DNA from: Calendula officinalis
Taxonomy: Eukaryota > Streptophyta > Magnoliopsida > Asterales > Asteraceae
NCBI GenBank assembly: GCA_963853835.1
Contig: OY970828.1
Location: 59,202,861-59,266,860, forward strand
Reading direction: 5' to 3'
DNA length: 64,000 nucleotides
Below the pieces are notes generated by a model. That model saw nothing but the letters and a program-made list of their open reading frames with translations. It had not been told where the DNA came from and ran no database searches. The translations under genes and the position numbers were made by a program. Of the stretch, positions 11,399 to 23,516 are shown one piece after another. How positions within the stretch are numbered: position 1 is the first letter of the stretch; each line of letters starts with the position of its first letter.

Positions 11399-11943
11399 GA
11401 TAATAACAAGACTGAATTCGCGAGAATTGACAAAGAGAGACGTGCAGATGTATTTGGGATGTTGAAAGCATTTGTTGCTAACCAGGTGCTCTTCTTTTTC
11501 CATTTGACATATTTCCCACTAGAAATCTCGAAATGATGCATATTAGGTATCTGACTAAAACGGGTCGGTTCAAAAATGTTACTTTTGTATTATACAAAAA
11601 AATGGCAAAATGGTTCGGGTTTTTTGACCTGCAGACACTTTTTTGTCATTTTATTAAAAAAAAATCAAAAACTATAGGGAAAATCATTATTGTACAACAA
11701 TCTAAAAAGATATTAGGATTTTGGCATTAAAAGTTACATTGGGTATTGTCGACCTGTTGGACTCATTATTTGTAGCTAATTTACCTATTTGATGTGGTAA
11801 TATAAAACATACTAATGGGCCCATTAATAAGTAAAAGTGTCAAATTTAACCCCTCTAATATTGTGTAACAGGCAGGATATGCAGAGAAGATGGCAAGTGT
11901 ATGGCAAACATTCGCGAATGGAACATGTGAATATGCTTATTGA
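11399..11943 (+). pseudogene. Sorting nexin 2-like gene fragment (two exons)
   Basis: Two exon-like blocks with proper splice signals read in one frame. 11399-11485 (87 bp, preceded by TTTACAG and followed by GTGCTC) encodes FARIDKERRADVFGMLKAF followed by VANQ. 11872-11943 (preceded by GTAACAG) encodes AGYAEKMASVWQ and then reaches a TGA. This matches the C-terminal BAR-domain part of plant SNX2-type sorting nexins, retromer-associated proteins of endosomal membranes. No PX domain or earlier exons are seen upstream, and the frame degenerates after the second block. I read it as a fragment left by duplication or transposon capture, not a working gene. Confidence 0.65.
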
Positions 11944-13013
11944 TAGTTGCATAAAATTTGTGCAGAAACTAACCAAATAAGGTTTTAAAACTACATAAAA
12001 TTGCTGTAGCAAAGCCACCACCCAGATAGTGTTACAGAAGGTTTGTTTTCAGAGGCCCATGTCCAATTAAAACATCAAATAAATGACATCCATAAAATCT
12101 ATACAACTACCCAAATATATCTCAATGTGTTAAAAGCTAAGTTTTAAATTGAACAGCCAATACCTTAAAAATAATGGGACATGTACAACCATCCAGTTCA
12201 ATCAAATTACAATAGTATTTAATATTTATGATAGATTAGTTTTGTAAAAGACATATAAGAAAAAAATACGAAACAAATATTATAACATGGAAGTTGATTC
12301 TTATAGAGTTTTTATCTATACATAATAATTTCATGACAAATAAAAATTATGTCTTTTATTCCCTTTTACGACACTTTGCATTTCACCCTTTTCACTAAGA
12401 GCATATTGTGCATTGGCATTAAATTGTTCTTTATGAATAAAATTTGCTAAATCTATCAAAAATGATACGAAATACTTAACATTCAATTAAAATTTTGTAT
12501 TTCAAACTTCATTATATATAAAATAAGACAAAACTCCAAATATACTAAAAATGAAACAAATATTCAGTTTAATGGTTAAATATATTTGAGATTAAAAGAA
12601 ACAAAAGCAAACAAAAACTCCAGTTCACAATTAGTTCAATCATCTGATATGAGTCGGTTCACATTTAACTAGTCCAATTTAAAGCGGTTTGTAAACTTTC
12701 TTTCAACCGGGTTGACCAGTCCGACATGAAGTATAACATTAACTTTAGTACGTATATTTCGAGTGGCCCCTGTCCAACCAACATCAAATAAATGACCGTT
12801 TGACCAATTATTGTACATAAGATTTTGTTTGAACGCATTTTATACCTCTAAAAAGCATTTATTGAGTTGCAAAAATTCAATGGTGTGTAAACGGCAAATA
12901 ACAAAACTTCCCACTTCCAGAAACCGACTCAAGTCGATAAACTTATATTTACAACACGACCCCCCCAAAAACTCAAGAATCAAAAAATGGTCCATAAATT
13001 TCCACTCCTTCAA
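11944..13013. other. Intergenic, 3' side of the receptor kinase gene
   Basis: AT-rich, no gene. A ~30-bp direct repeat (tgtccaa-acatcaaataaatgac) occurs at 12054-12087 and 12763-12796. The stretch nearest 13013 should contain the 3' untranslated region of the minus-strand kinase gene. Confidence 0.5.
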
Positions 13014-16000
13014 CTACTCTCTGGTCAAAGGACCACCATCATCGCCGCCGCCACCACCACCGGAACTTGTGGCAGTTTCCGGCCTAATCTCTTCCAGCTG
13101 CTGAAGAACCAATTGAGCTTCTGGCCGAGCAGACGGTGATGGATCAACACAATGCAATGCCAATTTCAACGTATTCAACAACTCATCACCAATAACCGAA
13201 GCATCTTTCATCAATTCCAAATCAAAAACTTCATTAGTCCATTCTTCTTTCACAATCGAAGCCACCCAGTTTGGCAAATCAACACCGTCTTCCGATTCTC
13301 CCGGTGATTTCCCCGTTAAAAGCTCTAACATAATTACACCCAAACTATAAATATCTGTCTTTGTGCTAGCTTTCTTGAGCTTGGAAAGCTCGGGAGCTCG
13401 GTACCCGAGCGCACCGGCGGCTGCAACCACGTTTGAGTTGACTGCAGCCGTCATGAGCCGTGATAGCCCGAAATCGGCAATCTTTGGGTTGAGATCATCG
13501 TCTAAGAGAACATTGTTTGATGTTAGGTTTCCATGGATTATGTTTTGTTTCGTGTGGAGGTTGAGTAAGCCTCTTGTCATTCCTTTTGCTATTCTCATTC
13601 TAGTTGGCCAATTAACCGGTGTATCGGGCCCTCGAGCTACATCAAAGTTTAATAAACGATTAAAGTTCGCGAATAATATAAAGTAGGTAACACTAAATAA
13701 CAATTTAATGTTCAAAATGGACCCTGGTCTAGCTAGAGGTCTGAATTTCCCGGTTGTAAAAGTACGTTGACATAAGTGACAAAAGAAAAGTACAACACTT
13801 AGGGGGTGTTTGAGAGAGTTTATTAATGGAGCTTATGAGCTTTTAAGCTTATTTAAGCTTAATAAATTTTTGTAAGTGTTTGGGAGAGCTTATAAGCTTA
13901 TTTAAGGGCTTTTAAATAAGCTCCTTGTGATTATTAGCTTATTTAGGACCTTTTACATCTTTAACATTTTTTTTCAATAACCCTCTTATTTAGAGGCTTC
14001 TTTAGACTTTTACAAATGTCCTTTTTAATAATTTTACGATAAGCTTATATAAGCTCGTCCAAACACTTCATTTAACGAAAGCTTATTAATTTAATTAAGC
14101 TCATAAGCATAAGCTTTTTTTAAATAAGTTTTCCCAAACACCCCCTTACTAAAATAACGTTCTAAATGTTACACTTTGATATTTTGACCCTTAGTTATAT
14201 GCATATGGACCATGCATGTTACGAAAAATAATGGTTCCGCCATTAGAGACACATAACTGTATATACCTAACATGGTGGACCCCTATCAATCGGTCATGTA
14301 AGGGTCCTGGTCTAGGAATCTAGGATATTATTATTTACAATCATGTACTTTCTACTGCCACGTGGCAGTAGCACGATTTGCAAGAGGAAAATATCATTTC
14401 CCCTATATAACACATAGATATGAGTCATATGACCATGTGTATAATTTGTATATCATATGTGTGTGTGCATGTATGTATGTATAGAAATTACCATGTAGGA
14501 AAGAAGCAAGACTTCCGTTATGCATATATTCAAAAACAAGAAGTTTCTCCCCTTTTGGACCCAAAAAACAAGCCCTAATTGCCAATAGATTTTGATGTCT
14601 AATTTTCCCAAGTGAATTGATTTCATTTTGAAATTCTTTTTGGCTTTTTGTAATTCTTTCTCTTAATCTTTTAACAGCCACTTGAATTCCTTCCACTAAT
14701 GTCGCTTTATAAACAGTTCCATAACTACTTTTTCCCAATATTTCTGCTGTTGCACACAAAAGATCATCAGCCGTGAACTCCATCCCACCTTCAAAATGAA
14801 CAAGTTTGCCACCGCCCTCTGCCGCCTCTTCTGCCGCCTTACTCGCCGGAATATCCTTTGTAGGGCCGGCAACACCTTGTTCACCGCCCTTTTCTTTCTC
14901 TGTGTCTTTTTTCTTTAACAAGTAACATAAGAATATACAACAAATTAACAGAAAAACTGCTATTAAAGCTCCACCGGCGATTAGCAAGATGTTGGTTTTC
15001 CGGTGGCTATGGTGGTGGTTGTCCGCCGGATATGTGGGACACGTGGCGGAAGGGCTGTACCCGCAAAGATCAGGATTACCCATGAAAGAAGTTGAATCGA
15101 ATTTTGAAGAAAGTTGACTTGGGATTTGACCAGAAAGATTGTTGTATGATACATTTAAGAATGCAAGATTTAGTTGACCGCCCAAGAAAACTGGGATTTG
15201 ACCATGGAGATTGTTGTGAGCTAAATTCAGAGAAGCGAGTGAAGTCAATTTGGAAAAGTCAAAGGGTATGCTACCATTAATGGAGTTATAAGAAAGATCC
15301 AAGCTTTTTAGCTTATAAAGTTTACCTAATTCATTTGGGATTTCCTCATTGAATTTGTTGTGGCTAAATGAAATTTGTTCAATTTCAGACAACTTGCTTA
15401 AAGAAACAGGAATTTTTCCGGTGAAGAAATTATGGTCAAAAGTCAAAGATTTGACCATGGGTTTACCACCATTTCCGTCACCACCCCAAGAATCAGAAAT
15501 CACCCCTGAAAAATTGTTGTATTGGAGAGATAAAAACATGAGGGAATTGATTTTTGTGAGTGACACAGGAATGGAATTTGACAATGAATTCAAACTCAAA
15601 TTGACATTATAAAGCATAGTACAATTCCCAATGGAATCAGGGATTCCACCCACTAAAGAATTATTACTAAAGTCAAGATTTTGAAGCAATGTGCATGAAC
15701 CCAATGTAGGAGGGACTAAACCTGTAAATTTATTGTTGAACAATTGAATCCCTCTGAGATTCGGTAAGAACCCTAATTCCTTTGGAATTGAACCTGTTAT
15801 AGCATTATTATGAAGACTAAGCTTTCTAAGAGATTGAAATTGACCAATTTTTGAAGTGATTTGACCACCTAAGTTCCTCCATGGAAGCTGTATGACAATA
15901 ACCTGTCCTTGAGCACACTTGATTCCTTCCCAACCACCAGAACAAGCTCCATAGCCACTATCATTCCAGCTTTTCAAGAAACCATTTGGGTCAATGAGTT

Positions 16001-16307
16001 CTTGTTTGAAAGCTTGTAAAGCTTGAAGATTTGATTCTGTGACTATGATTCCATCCCAAGATTGAGATGAAACAACAAAGGGGAAACATAAAATTAGTAG
16101 GTGAAGTAATAAGGTGAAATAGTGTGTGTTTTTCTTCCATTTTTGTTTCTTGTTCTTGAATGGGGTGTTGTTGCATCTGTGTATTGTGAGGGTTTTGGTT
16201 GAAATATTAGGTGTTTTTTGAGGTGGGTATTTTTGGAAATCACTTGACGGGTGAAAAGGTAGGGTTTTTTGAAAAGGGTATTTATGGAAAGTGAAGTTGG
16301 ACTCCAT
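13014..16307 (-). CDS. IMK2: LRR receptor-like kinase, IMK2/IMK3 type (atypical kinase)
   Basis: Plasma-membrane leucine-rich-repeat receptor-like kinase, 812 residues from two exons: 14492-16307 and 13014-13636. The intron (13637-14491) has GT-AG ends and joins in frame. Order: ~60-residue polar N-terminus, hydrophobic signal segment (63-81), LRR N-cap with W-x-G-x3-C (about 95-131), about ten LRRs to 395, transmembrane segment 440-464, kinase from 522. K546 (VAVK), the helix-C Glu (NEI) and DFG (660-662) are present, but the catalytic loop reads HGN (640-642) instead of HRD. This loss of the catalytic Asp is known for the IMK2/IMK3 group, where kinase activity is doubtful. The only ATG before the signal segment is at 16307, so the long N-terminus is probably real. 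The C-terminus is glycine-rich. One Harbinger MITE lies in the intron and another 168 bp upstream of the start. Confidence 0.9.
13802..14145. mobile_element. Harbinger-type MITE (344 bp) in the intron of the kinase gene
   Basis: Ends GGGGGTGTTTG / CAAACACCCCC with TTA on both sides (13799-13801, 14146-14148). The interior is rich in AAGCTTATTTAAGC-like palindromes. It lies wholly within the single intron of the receptor kinase gene. The short element at 63741 shares its GTTTGGGAAA-CTTATTTAA end. Confidence 0.88.
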
Positions 16308-16474
16308 TGATGGAACTAGAAGAAAGAAAAATCCTCTTCTTTGTTTTACAGAGTGTGGTGTGTGTGTGTGAATGGAAGGAAGTATGGAACAGTGAGTTAA
16401 AAGGGCGGTTTTGTAGGTGTGATAGTGAGAGATTATGAGGTTTGCTGATGGTTGCACGTGATGGGGCACGCTTA
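16308..16474 (-). promoter_or_regulatory. Proximal promoter / 5' leader of the receptor kinase gene
   Basis: 167 bp between the start codon and the flanking MITE. It contains a G-box core CACGTG at 16455-16460, and a pyrimidine-rich leader on the coding strand (tttcttcttctagttcc). Everything further upstream is transposon-derived for ~590 bp. Confidence 0.4.
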
Positions 16475-17063
16475 GGCCTCTCCCAATCGTTACCCATCAC
16501 TAAACCCATCACTAGCGCCACTTCATCGCATCCTTACTGACCCGCTACTGACACGTTCGTGCCAACCCTACACATCACTAACCCATCACTAAACTCATCA
16601 TTTCCACATCATTATTTTTAATTAATTATAAAATAAATATATTACATTGATTTAAAATACATTGTTTAAATTTATAAAAAATAATATAAATTTAAAAAAA
16701 AATTATTTATTAAAATTTAAAAAACAAAAAAATATATAATTTTTTTTGAAAAAAAGTAATATATTTTTATTATTAAAACAGTATAAAAAAATTAAAATTA
16801 AAAAACAGTGGAAAAAAAATATTTTTAAATAAAAAATAAAAAGGTATAAATTATTATGCATGGTGTACAACCCCCTCCCTTCTTTCCCCCCCTCCTTCTC
16901 CCCCTTTCTTCTTCCGGCAACGTACGACGCCTTCCCAATGCCGTCGACAAGACGACGTATTTCTCCCGACGCAAGCCACGACGGGCTGGTGCCAACGCCG
17001 TCGTGGCACGACGGCTCGAAAACTCCGCTGACGGGTGGTGGTGACGCTGCGTTGGCAGCGGTC
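16475..17063. mobile_element. Harbinger-type MITE (589 bp) upstream of the kinase gene
   Basis: Left end GGCCTCTCCCAATCG; complement of the right end GACCGCTGCCAACGCAG. TTA on both sides (16472-16474, 17064-17066). It is GC-rich at both ends (many CATCACTAACCCATCAC-like phrases left, CGACG phrases right) with a very A/T-rich centre. It shares sequence with the 10112-10424 element. Its open frames on both strands are not genes. Confidence 0.8.
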
Positions 17064-17066
17064 TTA

Positions 17067-18368
17067 TTAACACACATATGTAAGCAGATACATCGGTAAA
17101 AAACTTAAAAAAACATAAAGGTTGAAATTTTACTTAACAGTTTCTTTTAATAACAATATAATAGTACGCACTACATATGATGAAGTATAATTAAGAACTG
17201 CCTAGATTTAGTAAACTATTATTGTTTTATTAAAGAAAACTATAATATTTTAATGATTGGATTTAATCATCATAGGTATGAAATTCTCAATAGTTTTTAG
17301 GTTCAACCCATATGAGAAAAATATAATACCTTTTATGACTACAGAAGTTCACATATATTGAATCCGGGCTATTTGCAAAACAGGTAATTAAAACTCTAGT
17401 TTAAAAAGTTTAGAGAATAATCCATATCTTTAATTGTTAGATTTAAAAGTTAATATAGTTCATTTAATAGATTAAGTAGTCTGGTCCTCTTTCAATTTTC
17501 TCTTTCTTTTTGTCAGTATATTACAAAACCTAAATATTCGATTGTATAAAATAAACAAATTTATTAAATATGCTACTAAGAAAATTGTTTTCATGAAACA
17601 TAAACTTCACAGAACATTAGTTAAAAATTGCAATCTTGACCCACCTATCATTATATCTAGGTATACACAAGTCAACCCGAACGTGTCTCATTTTATAAAC
17701 AGATTGGATTGGTCGACTAACTTTTTACTTGTATTCATTTAGTCTTAACTCAATTTTGATTATTTCCAAGTTTTGTACGTGTTGGATTTCAGGCTATTTC
17801 AGGAATTGTCGCCTATTCTTTAAAGCAAAGTGTAGGGAATATTATACAACCATACAAGGCTACAAGCTAATAATCATCCATCAAAAGTGGCTTTTTTGAC
17901 ATTACCATTTTTTGTGGGCAACATCATCTTCAAACCATTGTAAACACTCTTCTCAACTAAGCTTTTAGTAATGGACGTGTCACTCTTTAACATTAGTGTA
18001 GCTATGGACCCATGTGAGCATTAAACACAATGTGTAATGATTTACAACATCGTAGAACACCCCAAGCACCATAATTACGTTAACAAATTAATTTATTTAA
18101 AAGTTTACACAAAAACAAATTTTGATATATGTCTTCTCGTTTAGAGCAACCCGCATACTCACCTTAGGTTCATCTAGGACTGCTCACTATCGTAAACTTT
18201 TATAAAATAATCATATAACGTCAACCCAATAGTGCATAAACTCATGGTTTCATAAACTACATTTACTATGCTAAATTTCCAAAAGTTTATTTGAAGGGTT
18301 TATTAGCTTATAAACATAATTCTAAAAGATTCGCATTAACTTGGTGTGGCTCGCTAAGGTGTGACTCA
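17067..18368. other. Intergenic, nothing recognised
   Basis: AT-rich, no supported gene or repeat end. Confidence 0.5.
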
Positions 18369-18666
18369 GGTCATCCACATCCATGAAATGTTATTCAGCT
18401 TTCAGTTATGTCACGTCAGCTTTGCAACTGATTTCTACATCACTGCAATTATAAAATATTTTTAAAAGTGGTCCCACTATCACATCAACTTCTAATTATA
18501 ACTTTAATATATATCTTATTTATTAAAATAATAATAATTTCTAAAGATGGTCCCACCTTATAATCGCAAACGGAATTTCTTATCTTGAAAGATAAATGGT
18601 GAGTTGGCTTGCTATATAATTTGCAAGTCATTTGCAATTGGTTTGAATCTATCGTTGTGGATGCCC
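18369..18666. mobile_element. Candidate MITE (~298 bp)
   Basis: Left end GGTCATCCACATCCAT and the complement of the right end GGGCATCCACAACGAT form an imperfect 16-bp inverted repeat. TCA stands on both sides (18366-18368, 18667-18669). GGGCATCCACAACG is a common plant MITE terminus. The 3-bp duplication is TCA and not the usual TWA, so the superfamily is uncertain. Confidence 0.55.
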
Positions 18667-19490
18667 TCATGACTTTATTTTGGAATGACAAATTTTTATC
18701 CATTTCGTGAAGATACCATGAAATAGTGAACCAATAGTAACGATATCGTTATTATTAGAAAATTGTCAAATTAACCAAGGGAGTAGTCCAAGGGTTGGGG
18801 ACTTGGAGTTTTCGAATGTAGAGCCAAATTTAGTTCTATATCGGCAGTGAGATTGTACACTATTCAGTCCGATTCTATTATTCATATTTTCATTTTAGTA
18901 TTGTTTTAATATAATTGTGTGCTTATAAATTACAACTGATAAAAGAATTTGTAATATATAAATAAATTTTTTTATTTTTTAAATAATATAATAAATGTAT
19001 GTTTCTTAAACTTTGTGTGTATCTGGTTTACATTGATTTGGAATGGAGGGAGTAATATTTTCCACGTATTATCCTAGACGAGGCTAGTGGACCTTACAGT
19101 CAATTATTATTAACATTTTACGAAAACTAATTTTGTCAAATAAATGAGTCATGTGATGAAAATCCTTCCTGCACATTTTAAGAGCACTGATTTACAATAA
19201 ATTAGATGCCACATCAAATGATTTACTAAAATGCATTTTTAGACATGATTAAGTTCATAGTAATATTCAATCATACGCTTTTAGATAAATAGCTTTTGCT
19301 TAATTATTTATTTCAAGAATATTAAGAATCTAGCATTTTGGGAGAAAGACATAAACAAGGTTAGGTCTGAAAATGGTTGGAATCATATGTTCGGTATTAC
19401 ACGTAGTCACACGTGCCTCTATGTTAGCAACGGTTAGATTTCTTTTTCTTTTTCATTCTTTTATTTTTTTAGGTCCCACTAATTATTTTA
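18667..19490. other. Intergenic with a possible Stowaway remnant
   Basis: No gene. At about 19032-19052 the phrase gatttggaatggagggagTA looks like the right terminus of a Stowaway MITE, but no matching left end is seen. Confidence 0.4.
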
Positions 19491-19499
19491 TTTTTTTTA

Positions 19500-19867
19500 G
19501 GCTAAAATATATTTTAGTACCTTAAACTTGGCTAACTAGGTTTTCTACTATCCTGAACTATTAAAGGTGCAACATGGTACCCTGAACTTGACAAAATGGT
19601 CGATTTAGTACCCTAACTCACTAATTTGGCCTTGTATTCTCACGAGATTTGTTTCTAATATCAATATATTGAGATGAACATATATTTTCTAGTCCGTCAA
19701 AAGCCCCAATGAAAGTAAGTCAAGCGAAAAAACAAGGTCAGATTAGTGAGTCAGTGTACTAAATCGACCATTTTGCCAAGTTCAGGGTACCATGCTGCAC
19801 CTTTAATAATTCAGGGTAGTAGAGGACCTACTTAGTCAAGTTCAGTGTACTAAAATGTATTTTGGCC
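19500..19867. mobile_element. Foldback Mutator-like MITE (368 bp, ~130-bp inverted arms)
   Basis: The first ~130 bases (from GGCTAAAATATATTTTAGTA) are repeated inverted at the end (complement from GGCCAAAATACATTTTAGTA) with scattered mismatches. The two arms surround a ~100-bp loop. Flanks TTTTTTTTA (19491-19499) and TTTCTTTTA (19868-19876) are a 9-bp duplication with one mismatch, the size expected of Mutator-like elements. The duplication is low-complexity, so it is weaker evidence than the arms. Confidence 0.8.
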
Positions 19868-19876
19868 TTTCTTTTA

Positions 19877-21468
19877 TCTTAAACATTCAATTAATAAAAC
19901 AACTTTATTAAAATAGAACATTATATTAATTAAAAAAACATTACAATAACTAGAAAATGTTACAATAATAAAATAATACTGCAATGAAAAAAGAGTACAT
20001 TAATTCAAACTCCAATCCCGATCCAGAAACAAGCAAACCAAATTTTTTTGTTTTTGGGTGTATTGTCATGTCAATTTTGTGTATTTCACAAAGTTTCAAT
20101 AAATGTTAGACCCGGCATGTCATTATTTATGAGCATCAAGCCTCAAGTTCAAAAAAATGTTAGTATAATTTAAATACAAAGTCAAGAATTATCCTAGCAT
20201 GTCATCATTTCTTCTTATTTTAAAGAAAACTTAAATTTCATAACGCACTACTAAAACAACGTGAAAATGTGCGATGCATTACGCCGTCTTACGCATTCCA
20301 CGCGTAACACCACTGCCATATACTATTTGTAATGTTGGAGTAGTGCCACGCATGTTGATGCGGTCATTGCGGGCTTTTTAGAACATTGATTTTGGTAAAA
20401 GTTGGTTCGGTTATGGGTCACAAATGGACCGGTTTTCGTAATCAACTTGACACATTTGTTTGGACAATTGGGCCTGGAGCACACTATTTTTTGTGGCTAA
20501 TATGGCAATATGACATTTTTTTTTAACAAAAGCACCACATAAAAACTTAATTGGACGATTTTGGGCCCAATGGTAATGCAAAACGGGCATACACGTTGTA
20601 AAGACATTTTTATGATTGTTTATGGTCCCATAAATACGTCCAATTCAAAGGTCTGGACAACTTCAAGTTGATATATCTTACTCGGCCATACTCTTGTATG
20701 AATCATAAAATCAACCAACTGTATTGTTATTAACGTTAACAATCAGTTCAATGTAGGCCAAATCCATGCCTCGTATCATCACGGAGTAAAAAATTAGGGA
20801 AATTGGAGTGTCCAAGGTTCAAAATATTGCCCAATTTTGTTCACTACTAATTATTTAGGATTAACTCCTACCTTCTGAGTTTGTGATAGCATGTAAACTT
20901 ATGTTATAAGATCCCTCACAACCGTAACACACGTTGACACTTTAATTTTTGTCAAATTAGCGTCACGTTTAGCTGACACTCCAACTGACACATTATTCCA
21001 ACAATCACTTAATGTTTTTATATATAAGATATATACACATGCAAAATACCAATACCCACACAAATACCCCAAATTCTCTTTTGTTTACACTTTGTCAGAC
21101 TGAAGCAAACCTAATACATTCAAACTGAAATCATTGTGTAAATGGTGTCAATTCAAAGAAGACAACTGAAGGGGAACTGAAATTACAATTGGCACAAGTA
21201 TAATTATATACTTTCATATGCAACAATCAATCATTAAAGATTAAACAGGAATTCAAATTTATAACTAATGATTCAATAACATTGAAGCCAGGAAATCAAT
21301 CGGTTAATCATTAAATATAGGAAAATAAAGCCCTAAATATTATGAAGGAAACAAAATCAGGACACTTTATGTCTATCTAAAAGAAACAGCTGAGCTAAAA
21401 AATTAGAAACTTTAACCCTTGGTAACAATGATTTACACAAAAAATGGTTGTAAAAAATAACCTCATCA
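19877..21468. other. Intergenic, including the 3' region of the PRA1 gene
   Basis: AT-rich. No gene or repeat end that I can support. The part next to 21468 should hold the PRA1 3' untranslated region. Confidence 0.5.
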
Positions 21469-22107
21469 TCAAACACGTGGGACAGCCGGAGCAGCAGCGG
21501 CAGCGGCCGAAGACGCAGCTCCGCCGAGGAATGAAAGGAATCCAGCATTCGCCGGTTCTTGATCATCCAAAAACAAATCTTCGGGAATCTTTAACGCTCC
21601 ATGAACAGAAAGAATCCCTAATCCGATTAAAAGTGCAGAGATGATGAGCGAGCCTACGTTGGTTAAGAAAACAACAATAACGGTGGAAAGAATCAACAGC
21701 ACTAGGGTTTCACGAGCGGAGAATGTGCGGCCGAAGATAACGACGGGGTAATCAGATGGGCGGAAAAGGTAGAGGAAGATCCAGGCGGCAAGGAGGAGGA
21801 AGAGGATGAGGAGAGATAAGGGGTGCGTGAGCAGAGAGACGGAGATGATGGCTGCGAGAATGGTGGTGTAATTGACGCGGAAGTACGAGAAGTTTCTACG
21901 GATTCGTGAGGTGGCATCGGAGAAGGATTCCGGTCGGGTGAGGGTGGTGCGATCGATGAGTTCGGACCATGGGCGGTTTTGGGAGAAGGATTGGCGGAGG
22001 GAGAAGGAGAGGCGGGAGAAGAATGAGCGGAGAGCGGAGGTGGCGATTGGGGTTGGTTGCTTGGAAACACTCGTAATTGGGATGGATGGCGGAGCTGCCA
22101 TCGTCAT
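21469..22107 (-). CDS. PRA1 family protein (prenylated Rab acceptor), B-clade-like
   Basis: Small membrane protein of the ER/Golgi/endosomal system that binds prenylated Rab GTPases and helps place them on vesicle membranes. Single exon, 212 residues, as expected for plant PRA1 proteins (about 180-240). An N-terminal cytosolic region (1-75) contains RPWSELIDRTTLTRPESF, a strongly conserved PRA1 stretch. It is followed by NYFR-like NFSYFRVNYTTI and two hydrophobic hairpins (about 80-118 and 128-170) around the conserved RP...FGR loop. The tail is acidic then alanine-rich. Start chosen at 22107; a second ATG two codons later (22101) is equally possible. The B-subfamily placement is by impression. 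Confidence 0.9.
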   Translation of the reverse strand: MTMAAPPSIPITSVSKQPTPIATSALRSFFSRLSFSLRQSFSQNRPWSELIDRTTLTRPESFSDATSRIRRNFSYFRVNYTTILAAIISVSLLTHPLSLLILFLLLAAWIFLYLFRPSDYPVVIFGRTFSARETLVLLILSTVIVVFLTNVGSLIISALLIGLGILSVHGALKIPEDLFLDDQEPANAGFLSFLGGAASSAAAAAAPAVPRV

Positions 22108-23516
22108 GCGCCGGAGGGGAACTAATCCGGGGGATTGACGGACTTGAGAGAATTCGTAATACTATACACAACACAAATGCTGCGGTTATTTCCGTTATTT
22201 TTTTTCTAACACAAATAAACAAACACACGTGAGCAAATATTTTCTACTCGTGTTTATGTATGAAGAAAATAAATATTTTTATACATTTGTTTAGGAAGAT
22301 CACAAAAACTATTTCCCTATTGCATAAGTTTTAAAATAAACTTACAAATATATTAAAACACATGTTGATGGTATGAAAATAAGTTTTTTTTGGTGTAGAT
22401 ATCACATTTGAGTGTTTACGCCCCGCCCGAATAAATCTATTTAATAAGCACCAATAGTTATAAGTTTGGATATTGATCGAATAGTTATTATATCATCTTG
22501 AAAACAAGGTATGATCATTGCACCAAATAGTTATAAGTTTGGATATAGATCGAATATAATTATATTAAGCTATATGTAAGATTATATAGTTTAAAAAGTT
22601 TAAAAATCGATCTAAAACCTTCAACATGCTTCCCGATCTTCTGTAGAGCTTTCACAACTTGTTGATTAAATGGAATAATTACCTCATGTACCACAATTAT
22701 TGCTATAAAGTCATCATCTTATAATTATGTGGAAAGGATATATGTTACAGGTTATAAATTTGTGGTGGACAAATAATCTTCCAAGGGTAAACTGGTTTCA
22801 TTTTTAAAAAGAATTTCGGATAAACTAGGAATTAAAAATCTCAAATAGCATTGGGGTATAAACCACTATGTTAAACCAAAGATGTAAGTAGATATCATCT
22901 CTGTACAATTGTACATGTAAAATTTCAAGAATACGACCAAAAGCAGTGCCTGAAGGCTGAAACAGCGGATTGTATTTGACTTGTTTAGTCAGCTTAAATT
23001 CAATAAAAATAATGAACATATTATAAAATGTTTCTAATCAATGACAAAAATCCATCTATGTACTGAATTAAAGTAGCAGCTGATGATGAAAATATACATG
23101 GGAGCTGTATATTTCAGTGAATGTTGATTTAAAACTATAAATTTCCTATCAAAATCTACTAATCTCAAATTATACGAGAACTTTTTAATCGAATGATATA
23201 ATGAAAAAAAAAAAAAAAAGGAAAAGAATCCCAATTCACTGGAGTCTGGTAGCGATACATTGAAAGTATGGGTAAAAGAGATGACAAGCAGAAAATACAT
23301 GGTATCAAGCTTGGCTAGAAAACCTTGATGAAATGTTTGACCACTGTGTTGACCACATAATGCACTGCAAAATAGAGCATTGATGTTAAATACCGTGCAG
23401 CAAACAATAATATGAACAAATATATGCATTCATAAAGGAATCAAATGCGAATCAAATTCAGTAGTCCAGAAAACAATACAATTTTTGTTACCTTTAATAT
23501 AATGAACACAATACAT
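22108..23516. other. Intergenic between PRA1 and the Sel1-like gene
   Basis: No gene recognised. A 30-bp phrase (caccaatagttataagtttg...gatcgaata) is duplicated at 22449-22480 and 22521-22555. The stretch 23034-23516 probably includes the 3' untranslated region of the Sel1-like gene and contains a 17-base A run near 23203. Confidence 0.45.

Noticed and set aside
13363..13686. Plus-strand frame of 107 codons
   Set aside because: Antisense shadow of kinase exon 2.
16703..17099. Several overlapping open frames on both strands
   Set aside because: They all lie in the GC-rich end of the Harbinger MITE at 16475-17063.
21702..22228. Pro/Ser-rich frames over the PRA1 gene
   Set aside because: Frame shadows of the GC-richer PRA1 coding exon.
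23034..23429. Minus-strand frame of 131 codons downstream of the Sel1-like gene
   Set aside because: It runs through a homopolymer and low-complexity sequence, with no recognisable domain; more likely 3' untranslated or intergenic.
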